DNA of 64,000 nucleotides from Rhodamnia argentea (GCF_020921035.1 NC_063156.1:11730501-11794500); one strand, 5' to 3'. Numbered from the stretch's first letter, positions 1 through 12,199 are shown. Made by a program: numbers and translations. The notes: generated by a model from the letters alone, not told the origin.

Positions 1-1607
1 CTAATTGTGCGTGATGCTGAAGCATTTGTAGTTCACGCCAGAGACACCAGGGAAAGTTGTAAAGAAAATAATGAATCGACAACAATCACTAGTTATAACT
101 TGTAAGGATGGTGCATACTTTCACTACTTAAATGCGACGCAAACACGCAACCTGGCATGGAGATCATGCAAACATGAAACAGGATGTCCCGGACCACTCG
201 AGGCCTTAGCCACGGAACGAATTAAGACTAAGGAACCTGCTGCCATGGCCACAAGAAGACATGATCAGCCCGTTCTGAACCCTATTTCGCCCACTAAAAG
301 GATTCAAATACATGCCGAAACGTCATGATGCATCCGTGTCCCATTCGGGTCAACGGAGGCCGACACGAGGTACGTCAAGGCTGCGATTCGAGAGCCAAAG
401 GACACTAGACGTCCCCTGCCCAGCAAGCACGAATTCTTGATAGGGGACTCGCTGCCGCTAACGACGCACCAAACAGTTTCAAAATTACTCGGTAAAGGTC
501 CCAACACGACACGTCCCCGAACCACGGAGACCGCTCTGGGACGCTCTTGGACACATCGTAAGACTCGAAGCGACGCCAAAGCTCGCTGTCCATGGCCCAG
601 ACAGCCAGCTTTGACCCTGACCAGCAAGCAAAGAAAGCGCTACGTGGATCGATACGGCGAGAAACCAACGGGGAATTAACGAGGACTAATTAGGACCACA
701 TTAACGTGCCAGCAGTCGGTGACCAAATGACACTTAATTAAAAACTAAACACGCATGAACCAAGGCTGGAATTAACTGACCAGAGTGCATTAAAATTGTT
801 CAAAATCGTTCACAAGACATGTTGACGCCTAGATATGGGGCTACTCAATTAGTCATTTATTGCATAGAAAATTAAGGATCGGGCCCGAATCCTAGACAAA
901 TATATCAATCGAATTGCATACATATGGAGCATTTTCATTAGTAGTCAATTAAACCCAAATAGTTTGCATATCAGTTGGAACCAGCACACGAGCCATATAC
1001 CATTAAAAAATAGACTCGAAGATGATCATCGCGGTAACTAGCACGCATTTTTTCTAAGTTTTTTTCTTTAAACCTTGAAACAAGCAAGAGAAGTTAGGCC
1101 AAATTCAACCCTTCGCTGCTCGGTTTTCCTTTCATTGCTGGCCTTAACTGGTCCTCGAGCTCCGGCTTTTTGGTTAACCAAAATTCTCGCTGTTGGGTCT
1201 AGTGTCCCAAACTTATGATGTCTCTGGTTGTTAAGTGCAGCAAAAGTGTGGTGAGGAACATGAGTGCCTGATAATGTAATGTTGACGTTTTTGGTTGAGG
1301 GTCAAATGCCGCCGTCATCGGCAAATCCGATCATTAACCTTTGGGAGTGACCCATAATTATCGGCATGGGGTCTGAACGAAAGTGACCTCCAGTTTCTAA
1401 ATGGAGAAAAATGATGTAAGAAATAGGGATGCAAGACAGGGCGGGATCAATATTTTGGCTAAGGATCGGATTCTACGGGGAGGGAAATTCACATCAACAA
1501 CCTCCGACGACTGTAGATTCTAAATCCTGTCGATGGTGAATTTAATCCTTAACATTTTCGAATACATGAATGATCTTGTAAGGGAAAACTTAGGGGTCAA
1601 CAGAACT
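1..1607. other. Intergenic DNA without a recognised gene
   Basis: No gene is recognised. About 300-680 is GC-richer than its surroundings and open in several frames on both strands, but none of the translations resembles a family I know and the open frames look like composition effects. From 680 to 1600 the DNA is AT-rich and has no feature I can name. It could be old, decayed transposon sequence. Confidence 0.4.
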
Positions 1608-1883
1608 CTATTCAGGCCTTGACTCTCTCAAGACTTCTTCAGGAACTCTCTTTAGATCAAAATCATCGGAAACGGATGTCCATCCTGAAATCAGATTTCC
1701 TTGGACCTTTTCGCCGATGTACATGAACATAGCAAGCACAGTTTTGCGTAAACATCTCAGCCAAATGACGGGAGGGTATGTGACCTGATCTGACTCAGCA
1801 CACTCTCTACGATGCCCAAAAGGATCGATTAGGACATTTTCGTTTCTTGCCATTGTGAAAAAAGTAGGGGGTTGGGGAATCAA
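1608..1883 (-). pseudogene. NB-ARC (NLR) relic with decayed P-loop
   Basis: A 91-codon open frame whose second half aligns with the start of an NB-ARC domain. LRKTVLA followed by GEKVQG sits where GLGKTTLA and the following DEKVxxxF motif belong, and SVSDDFDLKRVPEEVL matches the segment after the P-loop seen in CNL proteins. The P-loop glycines are lost (a GGLGKTT-like motif has become RCLRKTV), so nucleotide binding is not expected. Nothing resembling the rest of an NB-ARC or any LRR follows before the stop. A related relic lies at 58896-59016 on the same strand, and the two resemble each other beyond the NB-ARC part. The N-terminal half is not recognised. I infer a decayed NLR fragment; the NB-ARC match is read by eye. 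Confidence 0.6.
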
Positions 1884-1929
1884 GAGAGCTTCACAAACGG
1901 AGACTAAAACTCCCTAAGGCTTTTAGCAC

Positions 1930-2486
1930 ACAAGAAAAACTTTATTGTTCATGCAATTAGCCTGCGTGCACTTATATTCATTAGATCTCGTCCTAGAATC
2001 AAAAGGAAAAGTAAAAATAATTTTCTTATGTAGAACTGCAGTAAAACAAAATAAAACCGAAAAAAAAAAAAGGTTTTTAGTTATTTCTAGGAAACTCCTC
2101 AAATAGAATAGTCAAACATATATATAAAACATTGAATAACTAACAATAATTTGCCAAAAATAAGAGTCGATGGTGCAGCGTGATTTTATTCATTGTTCGT
2201 GAACTTCAGACAAATATTATTTTAGGAAAATGTACATAAAGATAATGTCACGATTGGTCTCAAACAATACGAGTAAGGCATTTTCTCTGTAGAGAAATGC
2301 GCAATACAAATACAAGCACGTAATAAAGCACAACACACTTTGAAGGAAAGAAATCGAAAAGTGCAATATCAACGGCGATTGTTTTCATCCCTGAAAATGA
2401 AAGAGATTGACGATGGATTAGCCGAGCGCACATTCAAATATCCGCGGAGATCCACATGGCTTGACAAACAGATCATGGGAGTTCAG
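1930..2486 (-). other. 3' tail segment of NLR-1 (copy A)
   Basis: This stretch is homologous to 9935-10500 and 61095-61629. Shared blocks include the run around 2241-2300 (GTCTCAnACAATnCGAGT type) and the block ending near 2400. In the NLR-1 orientation it lies about 1.8 kb beyond the stop. A candidate acceptor (TGCAG) ends at 2487, and the NLR-1 stop codon is followed directly by GTACGC, a good donor. It is therefore probably the last 3'-UTR exon plus flanking DNA, separated from the CDS by an intron holding the TA repeat. The homology is clear; the UTR role is inference. Confidence 0.5.
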
Positions 2487-2791
2487 CTGCACTCAAACGG
2501 CAAAAGAAGGAGATGAGCATAGAATATTTACAACATAGTATTATGGCATTAATTGTGGTGTCATGCAAATTTGTCATTCCTAGATGTTCTATTCACCAAG
2601 ATATGATTAATTCATTAGCAAAACTAATTCTTATAAATGTAAGATTTCTTTCAAAAGAAATTGATGTTGAAGTTTTTGTGTTGGATAAAAATGTGTGGAA
2701 ATTCTGGATCTTATAGGTGTTTCTCAATTACTCTCGATATAATAATATCATGACTTGCAAAGGACATGTATCCTAAAAGGACATGTATCCT

Positions 2792-2839
2792 AAAATAACA
2801 TGTAGGCTTTTTTTTTTTTTGTCAAAAAAATAACATGTA
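2792..2839 (-). mobile_element. Micro-retroposon insertion with 13-bp TSD
   Basis: A 22-bp insert (2805-2826) is a T-run followed by GTCAAA. It is flanked by the perfect 13-bp direct repeat AAAATAACATGTA at 2792-2804 and 2827-2839. Read on the minus strand it is TTTGAC plus an A-tail, the form expected of an extremely 5'-truncated retroposon. Confidence 0.6.
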
Positions 2840-3319
2840 TGTTGTGTTTGCGGGGCTTACATGTCTTGTCTGATGGATGACATTACTTTGGAACGATGGG
2901 CTAATGGTACTCGAGTAATGAATCTTGATTTACTATTGACTGGTTGCAAAAAAAAAAAAAAAAGCAGAGTCCATATAAAGCCTCTAATTTAAGTCTTATG
3001 ACTCACATATTTTGGTTTTTGGATAAACAAAAATACCAACAAATTTCACAAGAAATGAATTTTGGCACGTGATTTGCGTATAATTTCTCATTATCTTTTT
3101 AAATAATCAAATAATAGCTTAAGTTTTATTTGAAAAGCTCAAAAGTTCTTTTTACTTTTGGTTAATTCAAAACAAACATGCCCCAAAATTTTTTCAGTTG
3201 AGGACCAATTACTATACTAAATCGCTAGCTGGCAATTCCCCGTGCTGGTCAAGCCATATTTCACGACAAATTAATGTGCTATAATATTACCAAACTAGTG
3301 AGAAAAGGACATCCGATTT

Positions 3320-3392
<73 letters not shown>
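3320..3392. repeat. (GT)n(AT)n microsatellite
   Basis: A short GT run passes into about 30 uninterrupted AT dinucleotides. It lies in the presumed 3'-UTR intron or downstream flank of NLR-1 and is likely length-polymorphic. Confidence 0.95.
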
Positions 3393-3394
<2 letters not shown>

Positions 3395-4317
3395 TTAAAC
3401 ACTTAAAATTTCCTCTTTTTTCCATTAGATATTATATGTTAAATGAATAACATGAGACGGTCAATGGATACATAGAAAAAGTTCCAAACAACGTCCTGCA
3501 TTTTAGGGATTTTGATTGTACAGTTGTTGTTGCAATATTATTACAAAAAAAAAAAAACAAATAAAAGCAGTATAGCTACTCTCAAATTAACATGAGGGAA
3601 ACTGTTCTTGAATTAAAGTATAGACTCAAAATAACCTTTTTTTCTCCGTGCTTGCATCCAATATGAAACGTTGATATTGTGAAGACCGCCCATTTTACAA
3701 TCTTGATCGAACATAAGTACGTAGTCAAGTTGCACTTAGGAAGGAAACCTTTATTTTTGCTTGAACATTCAAACTTGTTTCTTCTTTCTCTTTTACTAAT
3801 AAGAATCTGAAATGAAAAGAGTTGTAAAGTTTCTCACTAAGTTTCCAATTGTTTCACAGTTGCTTTTTTATGTGGCTCGTGAACTTAACTAGTCCTTTTA
3901 GGACACTTGCAACGGATTCATTTGATATATTAGATTCAAAATTTTCAAGTTAAGCTAGAGCAGCTATCTTATACAATGACCATAATCAATAGAAAAAGTA
4001 GATATATTCAGACAGAGGGTCATGTGTCAATTCCCAAGTAAAACGATAACACGAAGAAGATTCTATAGCAGAGAATCAAATTTTACATTCAAAGCGCTAC
4101 ATGAATATTGGAAATTGCGATTTGTCAAAAGTTGTCCAAACATAAAATTAAATTCGTCAATATTATGAATGTGCATAATCCATTATTCTCTTATTCTTAT
4201 TTTCATCAAGTGAGGAAGTTGGGAAAAAAAGAGGGGAAGGTGGGAATCTCAATATGTACGACTATATCCCATCTAAGAACGAAGAAGAAATGAAAGGAGA
4301 GGGAGGTTGGCGCGTAC

Positions 4318-6897
4318 CTAATCATCCGTCCATTGTACCCTTATCGCATCAAGTTTGATTCGAGGAACATGGGCGATTATGTTCCAATCCTCGCCAATAA
4401 GAGGCTCACATCTTTTGCTCAGCTCACCACAGTGTTCGATGCGTAATTCTTTCGGGGCAATGAGGGATCGGATTCCTTGCGGCATGAATGATAAGTTGGG
4501 ACATCCGATCAAGTAAATTAATCTGAGATGTGTATGATTTAGCAGCCATTCGAGAACAGTTGTCAAACCAGAGCACTCATAGATAAAAAAGGACTCCAAA
4601 GTGTAGTTTGATCCTTCAAGACATCGGAAGATCTCCATCACTTGTTCGGACTTCCCAATTGCCGGAGCTCGAAGATTCAACGGAAAGTTGGACTTACCCT
4701 CTGAGGTCAACGCGAGCTTGCAACTAGAAATAGTCAAGGACTCTAGGGCAGTTAATTTCCCAAAAGGCAGAGATATTGGTCCCCCACAATTGATAATCTC
4801 CAACCGACGAAGGCGAGTCAGTCGGCAAGTACCTTCAAACAATACTTGGAGATTTTCACATGCCTCGAGTCCCAAAAAATGCAAGTTTTCCAGATATTGT
4901 ATTCCGGTTTCTTGCAAACTCTTCCGCTTTGTTGTTATATATAAAAATCTAAGACCGACAAGCTTGTTCATATTTTTCGGTAACTCGTCTAGCTCCAAGC
5001 AACCACAGATGTTTAACTTTAGCAAACTCTGCAACTCACAAATGGTATCTGGAAGCTTTTTCAACCATTTGTTCTCGGAGAGATCTAATGATCTCAATTG
5101 CTTCAAGTTGCATATGGAATTGGGCAGCTCCTTAAAGCAACCAAATGACAAATGGAGATATCGTAAGTGTTTACAATTGGAGATGAATGCTTTAACAAAT
5201 TTTCTAGTAATAACTCCATCATCAACATCGTATGGAAGAAAAATTGCACGTAGCCGCTTTGAGGTTTTCTTTCCCAGAAAAGATGGGACTCCATCGTAGT
5301 TTGAGATTCCCTCTAATGAACCGTTAGGGAGCGAAATGCATCGAACTTTTTCTGAAATCTCTGGAGTATCTAAGTCAACAGTCAAACAATAATTTTGTCC
5401 CACATTCGTTGCAAGAGAATGGACCAAATCGTGCAATTTAAAAAATAGTACTGTTCCTTGCTCCTCAACATTTTGGATCAAAGATCTCCTCCGCAACTCT
5501 TTGACATACTCAACACCAATGTCTTCCGGTGCTAGTTTTTCGCTTTTTGAACTAATGAGTCCTAAAGCCATCCATAGCCCAATCAAATGCCAGGCCTGGA
5601 ATTGAACTCCTCTGGGGAAAAGTGACAAGATAGGAAAACATTGCTTTAAGTGAGATGGTAAATGAACATAGCTAAGCTTAAGAACCGGCAAAATATCCTC
5701 TTTCGCTTCTGCTAACTCCCATGTTTCACTATCCCTTATACGAATCCAATCCCCAACACCATCCTTTGAATTCAGTAGGCTCCCCAGAGTTTCCACAAGG
5801 AGAGGAACTCCTTGACATTTTGCGACAATGTCTTTTCCAATCTCAAGGAGATCGGAACGTGGTTGCGTTTCTTTTTCGTCAAAGGCACATTTTTTCAACA
5901 AGGCCATGGAGTCTTCATGAGAAAGACCTTTTAGATTGTGGGCTGGATGGGTACCCATTATGGAAGCAACTTCTGAACTACGTGTTGTCACAATTATCTT
6001 GCTTTCACTAGCTCCTTCACGAAGCAAATCTCTCAATTTTTTCCATTTCCTGTGGTCATTGCTCCATACATCATCCAAGACAAGTAGATATTTCTTGTCT
6101 TTGATTATGTCTAGCAAATGAGTTTGCAACTGCCGAATATCAACGTCACTCATACTTTGACCAGTTGCATGTTTAATGATCTCTTCAATGATTTTCTTGA
6201 GATCAAAGTCCTCAGGCACACACACCCATATTCACAATTCAAATTGCTCTTTCACCCTGTCGTCATCGTAAACTATTTTTGCTAGGGTCGTCTTGCCCAA
6301 ACCTCCTATTCCGACAATGGGAATCACCGAGATGTTTTTGTCATCTACCGAAGGCAACAACATCTCAATTATCATTTCTTTATCACTATCTCTTCCGACG
6401 ATATTCGACTTCCTTACAAACGGGTCAGTGATCTCTCGTAGTGGCATATGCGCCTCACTATTGTCAGCACTCCGCAAAAGATTGAATTGATCTTTATCGG
6501 CAGAAATTCTGGATAATCTCTCCCGAATCGCCTTGATTTTATGACTGATTTTCACACGAAATATGAGTGGATTAGAGAGGGAAAGGAAGCGATATACCTT
6601 CTCTTTGATACCCCTATAGCGACTTATCACCTTCTTTCGTAAGGCTTCGCACTCGAGTTCATCGAGCACATCCTCCGCATCGTACAATACATCTTGAAGC
6701 CGATCCAGCCACACTTGCAGGCTGTGCTTCTTCGTCTGCTGCTCCTCCGCATCTGACAACACCGCCTTGATGGCAGTCAACGTCTCTCTAAGCTCGCTGA
6801 ACTGGTCCTCGACACCATAAATCGCAACTGCTTCTTGGATGGCGAGGGATCTTAGCTTCCCAAGCACCTCCTGTGTGATGCCAAAGGGGTCTCCCAT
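4318..6897 (-). pseudogene. CC-NB-LRR resistance protein (RGA type) with in-frame stop
   Basis: Family role: intracellular immune receptor of the CNL class. The single-exon frame is 860 codons and starts at ATG 6897. Residues 1-130 form an Rx-type coiled coil with an EDVID-like motif (DAEDVLDELE, about 73-82). NB-ARC motifs are VGRDSDKE (167-174), P-loop GIGGLGKTT (196-204), kinase-2 LLVLDDVW (271-278), RNBS-B SKIIVTTR (299-306), a GLPL variant CQGVPL (361-366), RNBS-D CFPILSLFP (420-428) and an MHD variant LHD (488-490). LRRs follow from about 560 to 800. Codon 222 is TGA (6232-6234), directly after QFEL, where NLR-2 has CGG (Arg). The frame is not shifted on either side, so this is one nonsense change in an otherwise sound gene. 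It could be a recent pseudogene, a source of a truncated CC/P-loop protein, or a sequencing error. Confidence 0.85.
6292..6312 (-). promoter_or_regulatory. Possible miR482/miR2118 target site in P-loop codons
   Basis: The mRNA reads GGAATAGGAGGTTTGGGCAA over the IGGLGK codons, matching the general pattern GGNATNGGNGGNNTNGGNAA bound by the miR482/2118 family. That these miRNAs target NLR P-loops is established; pairing here is inference, because the host's miRNA sequence is unknown. Confidence 0.4.
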
Positions 6898-6904
6898 GTT
6901 TTTC

Positions 6905-7205
6905 CGAGGAGGGAGAATGGACTAAAGAGGTGGGTAAGGGGACAGAGGGAGAGAAAGAGGAAGGGAAAGAGGAAGGGAAAGAGAGGGAGAAAGAGAGAAA
7001 GGGTTTGACCAACAACAAAAGAAAAAGGAGACAGAAAGGGAGGATGAAGAAAACAAAAGTAGAAAAAGGAGAAAAGAAAGGAGGGAGAGCGGTCGGATGA
7101 GTCGGAAAGAAAAGGAAAGGAGGATAGAGAAAGACACAGGCGGGACCACGAAAATAAAAGAGGGAGAGTGGAGAGTCAGCTTCGAGGAACTGAGGCAGAA
7201 GACGA
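6905..7205. promoter_or_regulatory. Purine-rich leader upstream of NLR-1
   Basis: About 300 bp immediately 5' of the NLR-1 ATG is nearly pure purine on the plus strand (GAGGGAGAAAGAGG units), so the transcript would carry a CT-rich leader. CT-rich leaders are common in plant 5' UTRs. No TATA box could be assigned. Open frames here on the minus strand are composition artefacts. Confidence 0.4.
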
Positions 7206-9934
7206 GAGCCGGTTTCCCGTGAAAATTAATTAAAACAACTTCATTAAAATTAGTATGAAGATCCAACAGGGTGTCTTCAAGCGTCGCTCCGAGTTACCTA
7301 AAAGTATCATCCATATCGCTTGGGATAATTAGTTGACAACAAATTCTTTCGTAATTACTTATAATCTATGCTTAAAAATTTTCGTCGATGATTAAAATAC
7401 TTTTTTTTATCAATTCAATTTTGTAAGCAATATAAACGAATCGCTTTTAATTAGGAAAATATTTTCTAGCGCGTCGATTTTGCACAAAATAAATGCACCC
7501 TCAAGGTACATATTTTTTGTACCCATTTTGTATGGTTCTCTCAGCATTTTAATTGTAGAGATGATCCTGAATAATAGGGTCATGAAACTCTTCCACAGGA
7601 ATATCTCAAATGTCGGAGTAATTATTCATTTATCGGACATGTGATACATTGCCATGAAGATGGTGCGAAAAATTAGGCCTCGGCTTGATTGCACTTAAAG
7701 TTACGAAATGCTGTGTGATTTGCTTCCCGACCTTTGGACTAGTCGATCGCGAAAGAAATATATATATATGAATGAGAGGTACCAAAAGAGTTTTAAGGAA
7801 AGGGAAGAAGCACATTTTCCATCAATATTCGTTGCGTAATCATAACTACAACGGCAGTTCACCTAGGAGCTTCTAGGTAATTGTAGTATTAGAGAAAAAT
7901 GTAGGAAACTCTAGAAAATGGATGAAGAATTTAGCGCTAACAAATATTATCAACTTCTTTTTTTGTTTTTGGTCTTTTTGTTGGGGTTTTCAAGGGCGAT
8001 TGATTGATGAAACTACTACAATGCGCATTAACAGCCATTAAAAACAAAGGCACAAAGTAAAATTGTGCATGCCGCCTCTCCAAAGAGAGATTTTGGTGGA
8101 ACTGACAGTCATTGGCCATACATTAGAAACCGGAATTTATGAGTGAATTGACACAACGTCCACGGGAGCTCTCCTCTTCCATGGACGACCAGCTCGCAGG
8201 CCAGCAGGAAGCAAGCAACTCGTTAAGTCTCGAATGGCAGAAGAAATATCATACGAAATTACTGTCATCATTTTCTTTCATTGTTATATCAGCCAAGCGT
8301 GGAAAATTGTATCCATACCCTTTCTTCTAATCTGCCAAGTGTCCCCACTGGGCTCGAGGAATTTCCTTCCCCAAAGAGATGTCCAACACGGCGTCCAATC
8401 GAAGCCACATGAACGGAGGAAACAGCCAAAACAAAAGGATGTGGGTATATGTCCATGGACTCAACCGGGGCTCGCAGGATTTGAAAAGTCTTCCCTCCAT
8501 TCAGTAGAGGGCGAGATTGAAGGGATTTATCGAAGCCGAATCGGACGATCACACAGAGAATCGAGAAAAATTGAAAGACGCACGAGATTACCCGGGTTCA
8601 CCCCAAGATTAGGGCTACGTCCTGCAAAGAGATTTTCACTATCTTTTTCGGTTTACAGCCAATTCGCATATTACAATGATAAAACCTAGCAAAATATATA
8701 TGCCCAAAAAACGGGCTAAAAAACCTAAATCTCTTAATTCCACCGAGCGGAACCCCCGTCGGGAGGCGCCGCCCCTGAACCCCCGCCCACCGACCGGGCA
8801 GCGGGACACCGTGTCGGGGGCGCCGCCCCGAACCCCCGCATCCCGCGCGTAGGGGTCATATGTCGTTGGGTAACACTTCGATTTCCCTAAGCTCACGTGG
8901 GCGTACCCGGTGTGAGAAACAAGGGTCCCCGAAGTATTCGCCAACTCCAACAGAGATCTCTCCGGGATTATTTTAATTCGATCGTGAAGTTGGAATTATT
9001 GCTTTCAAAGACGGCTCCACGGACCAATGTGGATCGTCCATGGAGGAAGTGGATGGGTTGTGATGACGATTAACCTATTCCCCCTCGCGGCGTAGTCATG
9101 GACATTTACTGTCGTCCCCTGAAATTATGACGGAATCACACATCCCCGGAAGGGAGAGGGAGGCCAATAAGAAACGACATGCATCAGCAACGACTTTGGG
9201 GTTCGGATCGTGTGTTCCTCGGCGTTCCGTGCTCTTCAGATCGGATCGATGGATTTAGTCCTGTTCTGGAGGTCATCGATCCGGTTCCCGGTCCTCAAGG
9301 TGGAATCGGGGTCCGGACGGTCCGGTTCCCCGTTCTAGGAGGGAATCGGGCCGATGGATCGTCCATCCAAATCGACTAATTTTTATTTTTTAACTTTTAA
9401 ATACACAATCGAGGCGGGCGGGCCAGGTGGTTGGGTGATGGATGCCTGCTTTTCTTGCCTGCCGAATTGACAGCTTCTTCATTCAGACTTCCCATAGCCT
9501 CCTTTGCTTGAATTTCTAGTGTTAGTCACTATCATGTGGGTTTTCTCGCATTAGTAATTGTACTGCTAGATAGACAGCTCGTCCCCTGACATGTTGCAGT
9601 ATGAGAAAGTTGCAGACTCGTCAAATTCCAGCTCTGAACCTCTCCTAGCAGTCTCTCTTTGAGCATCAACTTTCGACGACGTTGGACACGAGCGTGGTAA
9701 TTCTGAGCATAGTTCTCTCGAGTGGAGCTCCTCGGAAAATAACACATCCAAGAAATAATTCCGAGTTTCATCTGTCAAACTCCAAACCGAGATTCTTGAA
9801 TTACAGTTTCGCCTTCCAAACAATTGGTATGCTTTACTTTTTATTTTCGTTTTACCGATTTCATTGGATCACCCGGACCATACTCCCCCTAGTTCAAACG
9901 GATGCATTTGGGAGACTAAAACTGATAAAAGGCT
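7206..9934. other. Intergenic repeat DNA with GC-rich patch
   Basis: No gene is recognised. About 8740-8860 is unusually GC-rich with GGGGGCGCCGCCCCGAACCC-type runs, which I associate with LTRs of plant retrotransposons; no LTR pair or pol-like frame was found, so at most this is a solo or decayed LTR. About 9190-9380 repeats GATCGG, GGTTCC and GGAATCGG words, like the blocks near 33.1, 43.3, 50.5 and 54.1 kb. The minus-strand frame at 9566-9823 resembles nothing known to me. Confidence 0.35.
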
Positions 9935-10500
9935 TTTGGCAGATAACAAAAATCTTACATTGCTCATGCAAATAGCCTTTTCAGCATTCAAATTCATAAG
10001 TTCCGGTCTTGGGAGCAAAAGGGTGAAAAACACGTGTAGAAGTGAAGTATAACTAGCTAAATACGGAAAACATAGTGTCGTTCTTTAAGTAGAATGTTTC
10101 GAGTCGAGTAGTAGAGGCAAATGATTATAAAAAGATCGAGTAACTGGCACCTTATTTACCAAAAATAAGATTCGATGTGTGTCGTGATCTCGTATACAGT
10201 CCATGGATGATAGAAGTTAAGTTTCACCCTAGAAAATCTTAAACTCGGATACTGTTACAGTTGGTCTCTTACAATCCAAGTAAGGCATTTTCTCCATAGG
10301 GAAATTGGCAATGCAAATTAACACATGCAAGTAACAGAGAACAATTCTCAATCAAGGAAAAAGAAGGGAAAAAAGTGGAATATCAACAGCCGTTATTCTC
10401 ATCCCTGAAAATGAAAGAGATTGACGAAGAAATTAGCTAAGTTCACGACCAAATCTTTGCAGAGATTCATAGAGAGTGGCAGAAAAAGTCATAGCGGTTC
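9935..10500 (-). other. Orphan NLR 3' tail (copy B)
   Basis: Homologous along its length to 1930-2486 and 61095-61629. Shared blocks include TTACAATCCAAGTAAGGC, TTTTCTCCATAGGGAAAT and TCATCCCTGAAAATGAAA. Copies A and C lie 3' of NLR genes on the minus strand, but no NLR sequence is found to the right of this copy before the F-box gene. It appears to mark a third NLR copy that has been deleted or displaced. Confidence 0.55.
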
Positions 10501-11117
10501 ATGTGCTCAAAAGGAAAAAAAAAACATGGAGATGTGCTTAAGAGTACCTATAACTGGGGGAAATTACCACAAAAAAGTCATAACATCCGGCAAATTTTGG
10601 CCAACGACCTCCAAGGAAAAGAAAAAAATAGTAAAAATTAAAAAGGAAAGTAGAAAAAAGAAAAATAAACAAAAAAATAAACAAAAATTAATAAAAAAAT
10701 TCGACAAAAATTATTAAAATTCTACTAAAAATTATCCATATTAGCGCCGTCATGCCATGTAGGATGGTTGGCGTCCATGTCAACGATTTTCGGCCAAAAT
10801 TCGTTGAATAAGCTCAATTAGCAAAATTTCAAAAAGTTTAAGACTCAATTGGCAGAAAATGCAATAAGTTTTGATTTTCTTGGACAAGTATCCCCACGTT
10901 AATTATCCCCCTTTTGTCATCAGCAAAGAAAAACAGTAGCAAGGACATGTACTCTCATTCAATCAAACTTCAGCGTCATGCAGCAAACAAAGTAAACAAC
11001 ATCAGACCCAGCTGCTCCCACAACCAACCCACCCACCAAAAAATAAAAATAAAATAAACATTTGCAAAGGTTTTTACTTCTCCTCCTTGAAATCATCGCA
11101 AAATAATGATACCTTTT
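10501..11117. other. A-rich intergenic stretch
   Basis: About 10610-10720 is a low-complexity A-rich tract, which explains the Lys/Asn-rich open frame there. The remainder has no recognised feature. Confidence 0.5.
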
Positions 11118-12199
11118 GGCTGCGTACGCTGGACTAGATAAAATTTCGGATTAGATAACTTTTATCCTATCTGGTATTTGAAGTGACGCGAAATCCGGAT
11201 ATAGCCCGGATAAAAAAAATCCCACCTAAAGAATATGATAGACCTATATAGGATATGTAAAATTTGGAAAATTAATGAAAAAATCACGCCTCCTTTCCTT
11301 CTGCAGTCACTTAACACTCTTTCCTTCCTTTGGTCAAGCGCCACCATCATCTTTCTCTCCAGTTCTGATTACTCTCACTAAAATGGCCACCAAAGAACCA
11401 AAGGACGAGATACCATGAGGTGAGATCTACACCCAGCGGCCTGAGCAAACTCCAATGGCCACCGCTCCTCCGGGAAAGACGGAGACGGTGCCGAAGCTCA
11501 CGGGCTTTGCTTCTTAAGAAACAGAAACAGAGTTTGTAAAATTTTCCTTCACGAGAGTTGAGTTTTTTTTTACCTCGGTCGGTGAACAGATAGGAGACAA
11601 ATTTTCCTGGAGACGTGGGCGTCGTCGATCTTGGGGCGACGAAGGGGGAACGGCCAAGGTTTATGCTCTTTCGACCGTCCTGACCAGAAACCGGAGCGGA
11701 ATGAGGGGAGGCTTGCTGCATTGAAAGCGGCGATGGAGAAGGAGAAGCGATGAAGAAGCCTATAATGAGAGAGATGAAATTGATTCTGTTTAAAATGAGA
11801 GATGAAGCACCCCCTTCTGCTGGTGACATCTTTAAGATGAATTCATCGTGAGCCCGATCCCCTTCTTTCCTCCATGAGCGAATTCAGAAAAACGAAAGAG
11901 AGAACGAACAGGTTGTCGAGGTGGAAGGGATGTCGCAAAAGGAGAGGATGCTCTCATCCGCGTCATTTTACCGAAGAGGGGTGTTCCATATGGAGAGGGA
12001 TTATCAACGGATGAATAATTTTTACGAATTTTCATGATTTAGTTGCAATTTTAATTGCGCAAATCTAACACTCATTTCGACAATATTTTATATGAATCCA
12101 TCCTATATCCGGACATCAACAAACATTGAATAGCATATTTCAAATCATATTCTATCCTTATCATATTCGACAAAAATGCCTGAACGATCAGACGCAGTC
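11118..12199. mobile_element. Non-autonomous TIR element (GGCTGCGT ends), about 1.1 kb
   Basis: It starts GGCTGCGTACGC and ends GACGCAGTC, giving short inverted termini (GGCTGCGT / GACTGCGT) flanked by TTT on both sides. Subterminal DNA is rich in GGATATnnGATA words, as in the 33323-33869 element, so the two are probably one family. A 3-bp target duplication suggests a PIF/Harbinger-type element. The interior carries two minus-strand frames (11347-11829 and 11832-12035) of moderately GC-rich sequence that I cannot match. They may be captured host sequence. No transposase is visible. Confidence 0.45.

Noticed and set aside
4688-5299. 203-codon plus-strand frame
   Set aside because: It is the antisense of the NLR-1 LRR region; the equivalent antisense frame in NLR-2 (62613-62903) shows that it follows the LRR codons.
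8740-8860. Possible solo LTR in the GC-rich patch
   Set aside because: No paired LTR, primer-binding site, polypurine tract or target duplication could be seen, so it is mentioned only as intergenic composition.
9566-9823. 85-codon minus-strand frame beside the orphan NLR tail
   Set aside because: Checked for LRR or NB-ARC motifs and found none; the overlapping frame at 9532-9771 is equally long.
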